Program-made: the position numbers and the translations under genes
Part shown: in pieces, positions 63,952-64,000 of the stretch
Numbering within the stretch: the first letter of the stretch is position 1
How the letters are laid out: each line of letters starts with the position of its first letter
Notes under the pieces: model-generated
What the model saw: the letters and a program-made list of their open reading frames with translations, nothing else
Told to the model about the DNA's origin: nothing
Database searches by the model: none
Origin: Rhodosorus marinus
Taxonomy: Eukaryota > Rhodophyta > Stylonematophyceae > Stylonematales > Stylonemataceae
Length of the DNA stretch: 64,000 nt
Direction: 5' to 3'
Assembly: GCA_029953675.1 (NCBI GenBank)
Contig: JAMWBK010000003.1
Location: 62,001 to 126,000 of the forward strand

Positions 63952-64000
63952 ATGGGCAGAACCGTCATCGCAGCAGCTAACGGACACACGTTCTATTTCA
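63952..64000 (+). CDS. Possible gene start, cut by window edge
   Basis: ACCATGG at 63949-63955 is a good start context, and the frame (MGRTVIAAANGHTFYF) is open to the edge. Only 16 codons are visible, so coding status is open. Confidence 0.25.
   Translation, partial: MGRTVIAAANGHTFYF

Noticed and set aside
1-64000. CRISPR arrays, rRNA genes, bacterial operons
   Set aside because: No regularly spaced short repeats with unique spacers and no rRNA-like sequence were found. The gene structure is eukaryotic.

Overview
This window comes from a nuclear genome of a eukaryote that is very probably photosynthetic. Spliced genes with GT-AG introns, a plant-type plastid cystathionine gamma-synthase, a J-domain protein and a thioredoxin-like [2Fe-2S] protein all point to an alga. 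A red alga is plausible, but the sequence alone does not prove it. No bacterial operons, CRISPR arrays or rRNA were seen.

The left two thirds (about 1-43 kb) is a nest of non-LTR retrotransposons that share one architecture. ORF1 is a protein I do not recognise. ORF2 has a reverse transcriptase followed by a CCHC finger and a restriction-like endonuclease (RLE), as in the R2/CRE type of element. I separate them into families A, B, C and D, plus a decayed fragment E. Family A fills 1-14.2 kb on the minus strand: the broken copy A1 lies at 2.3-7.1 kb and the nearly intact copy A2 at 8.6-13.4 kb, with many truncated 3' ends. Family B has a frameshifted full copy at 16.0-20.7 kb and truncated copies at 27.0-27.9 and 33.9-35.9 kb. 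Family C (28.7-31.8 kb, minus) has an intact ORF1 but an ORF2 cut by a 442-bp inverted duplication. Family D (37.5-42.0 kb, minus) is badly decayed. A hAT transposase remnant follows at 42.1-43.1 kb.

Two host-like genes sit inside this nest. An 11-exon gene at 23.2-26.8 kb encodes a secreted protein built of cysteine-rich modules, and every intron is phase 0. A minus-strand gene at 32.0-33.3 kb encodes a secreted protein made of 9-residue repeats and is broken by an exact 485-bp tandem duplication.

The right third (about 43-64 kb) is gene-poor. Recognisable genes are a very small J-domain protein (44.0-44.3 kb, minus), a secreted glucose/sorbosone dehydrogenase-like beta-propeller (49.5-50.9 kb), an unrecognised 227-residue protein with a short ORF just upstream (51.6-52.5 kb), cystathionine gamma-synthase in three exons (53.1-54.8 kb, minus) and a coiled-coil/[2Fe-2S] protein (57.7-58.4 kb). 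Between them lie three copies of a short inverted-repeat (MITE-like) element, a 414-bp terminal-inverted-repeat element, clusters of a TCCGATAA motif and several hairpins. Coordinates of decayed elements are approximate because they were judged by eye.
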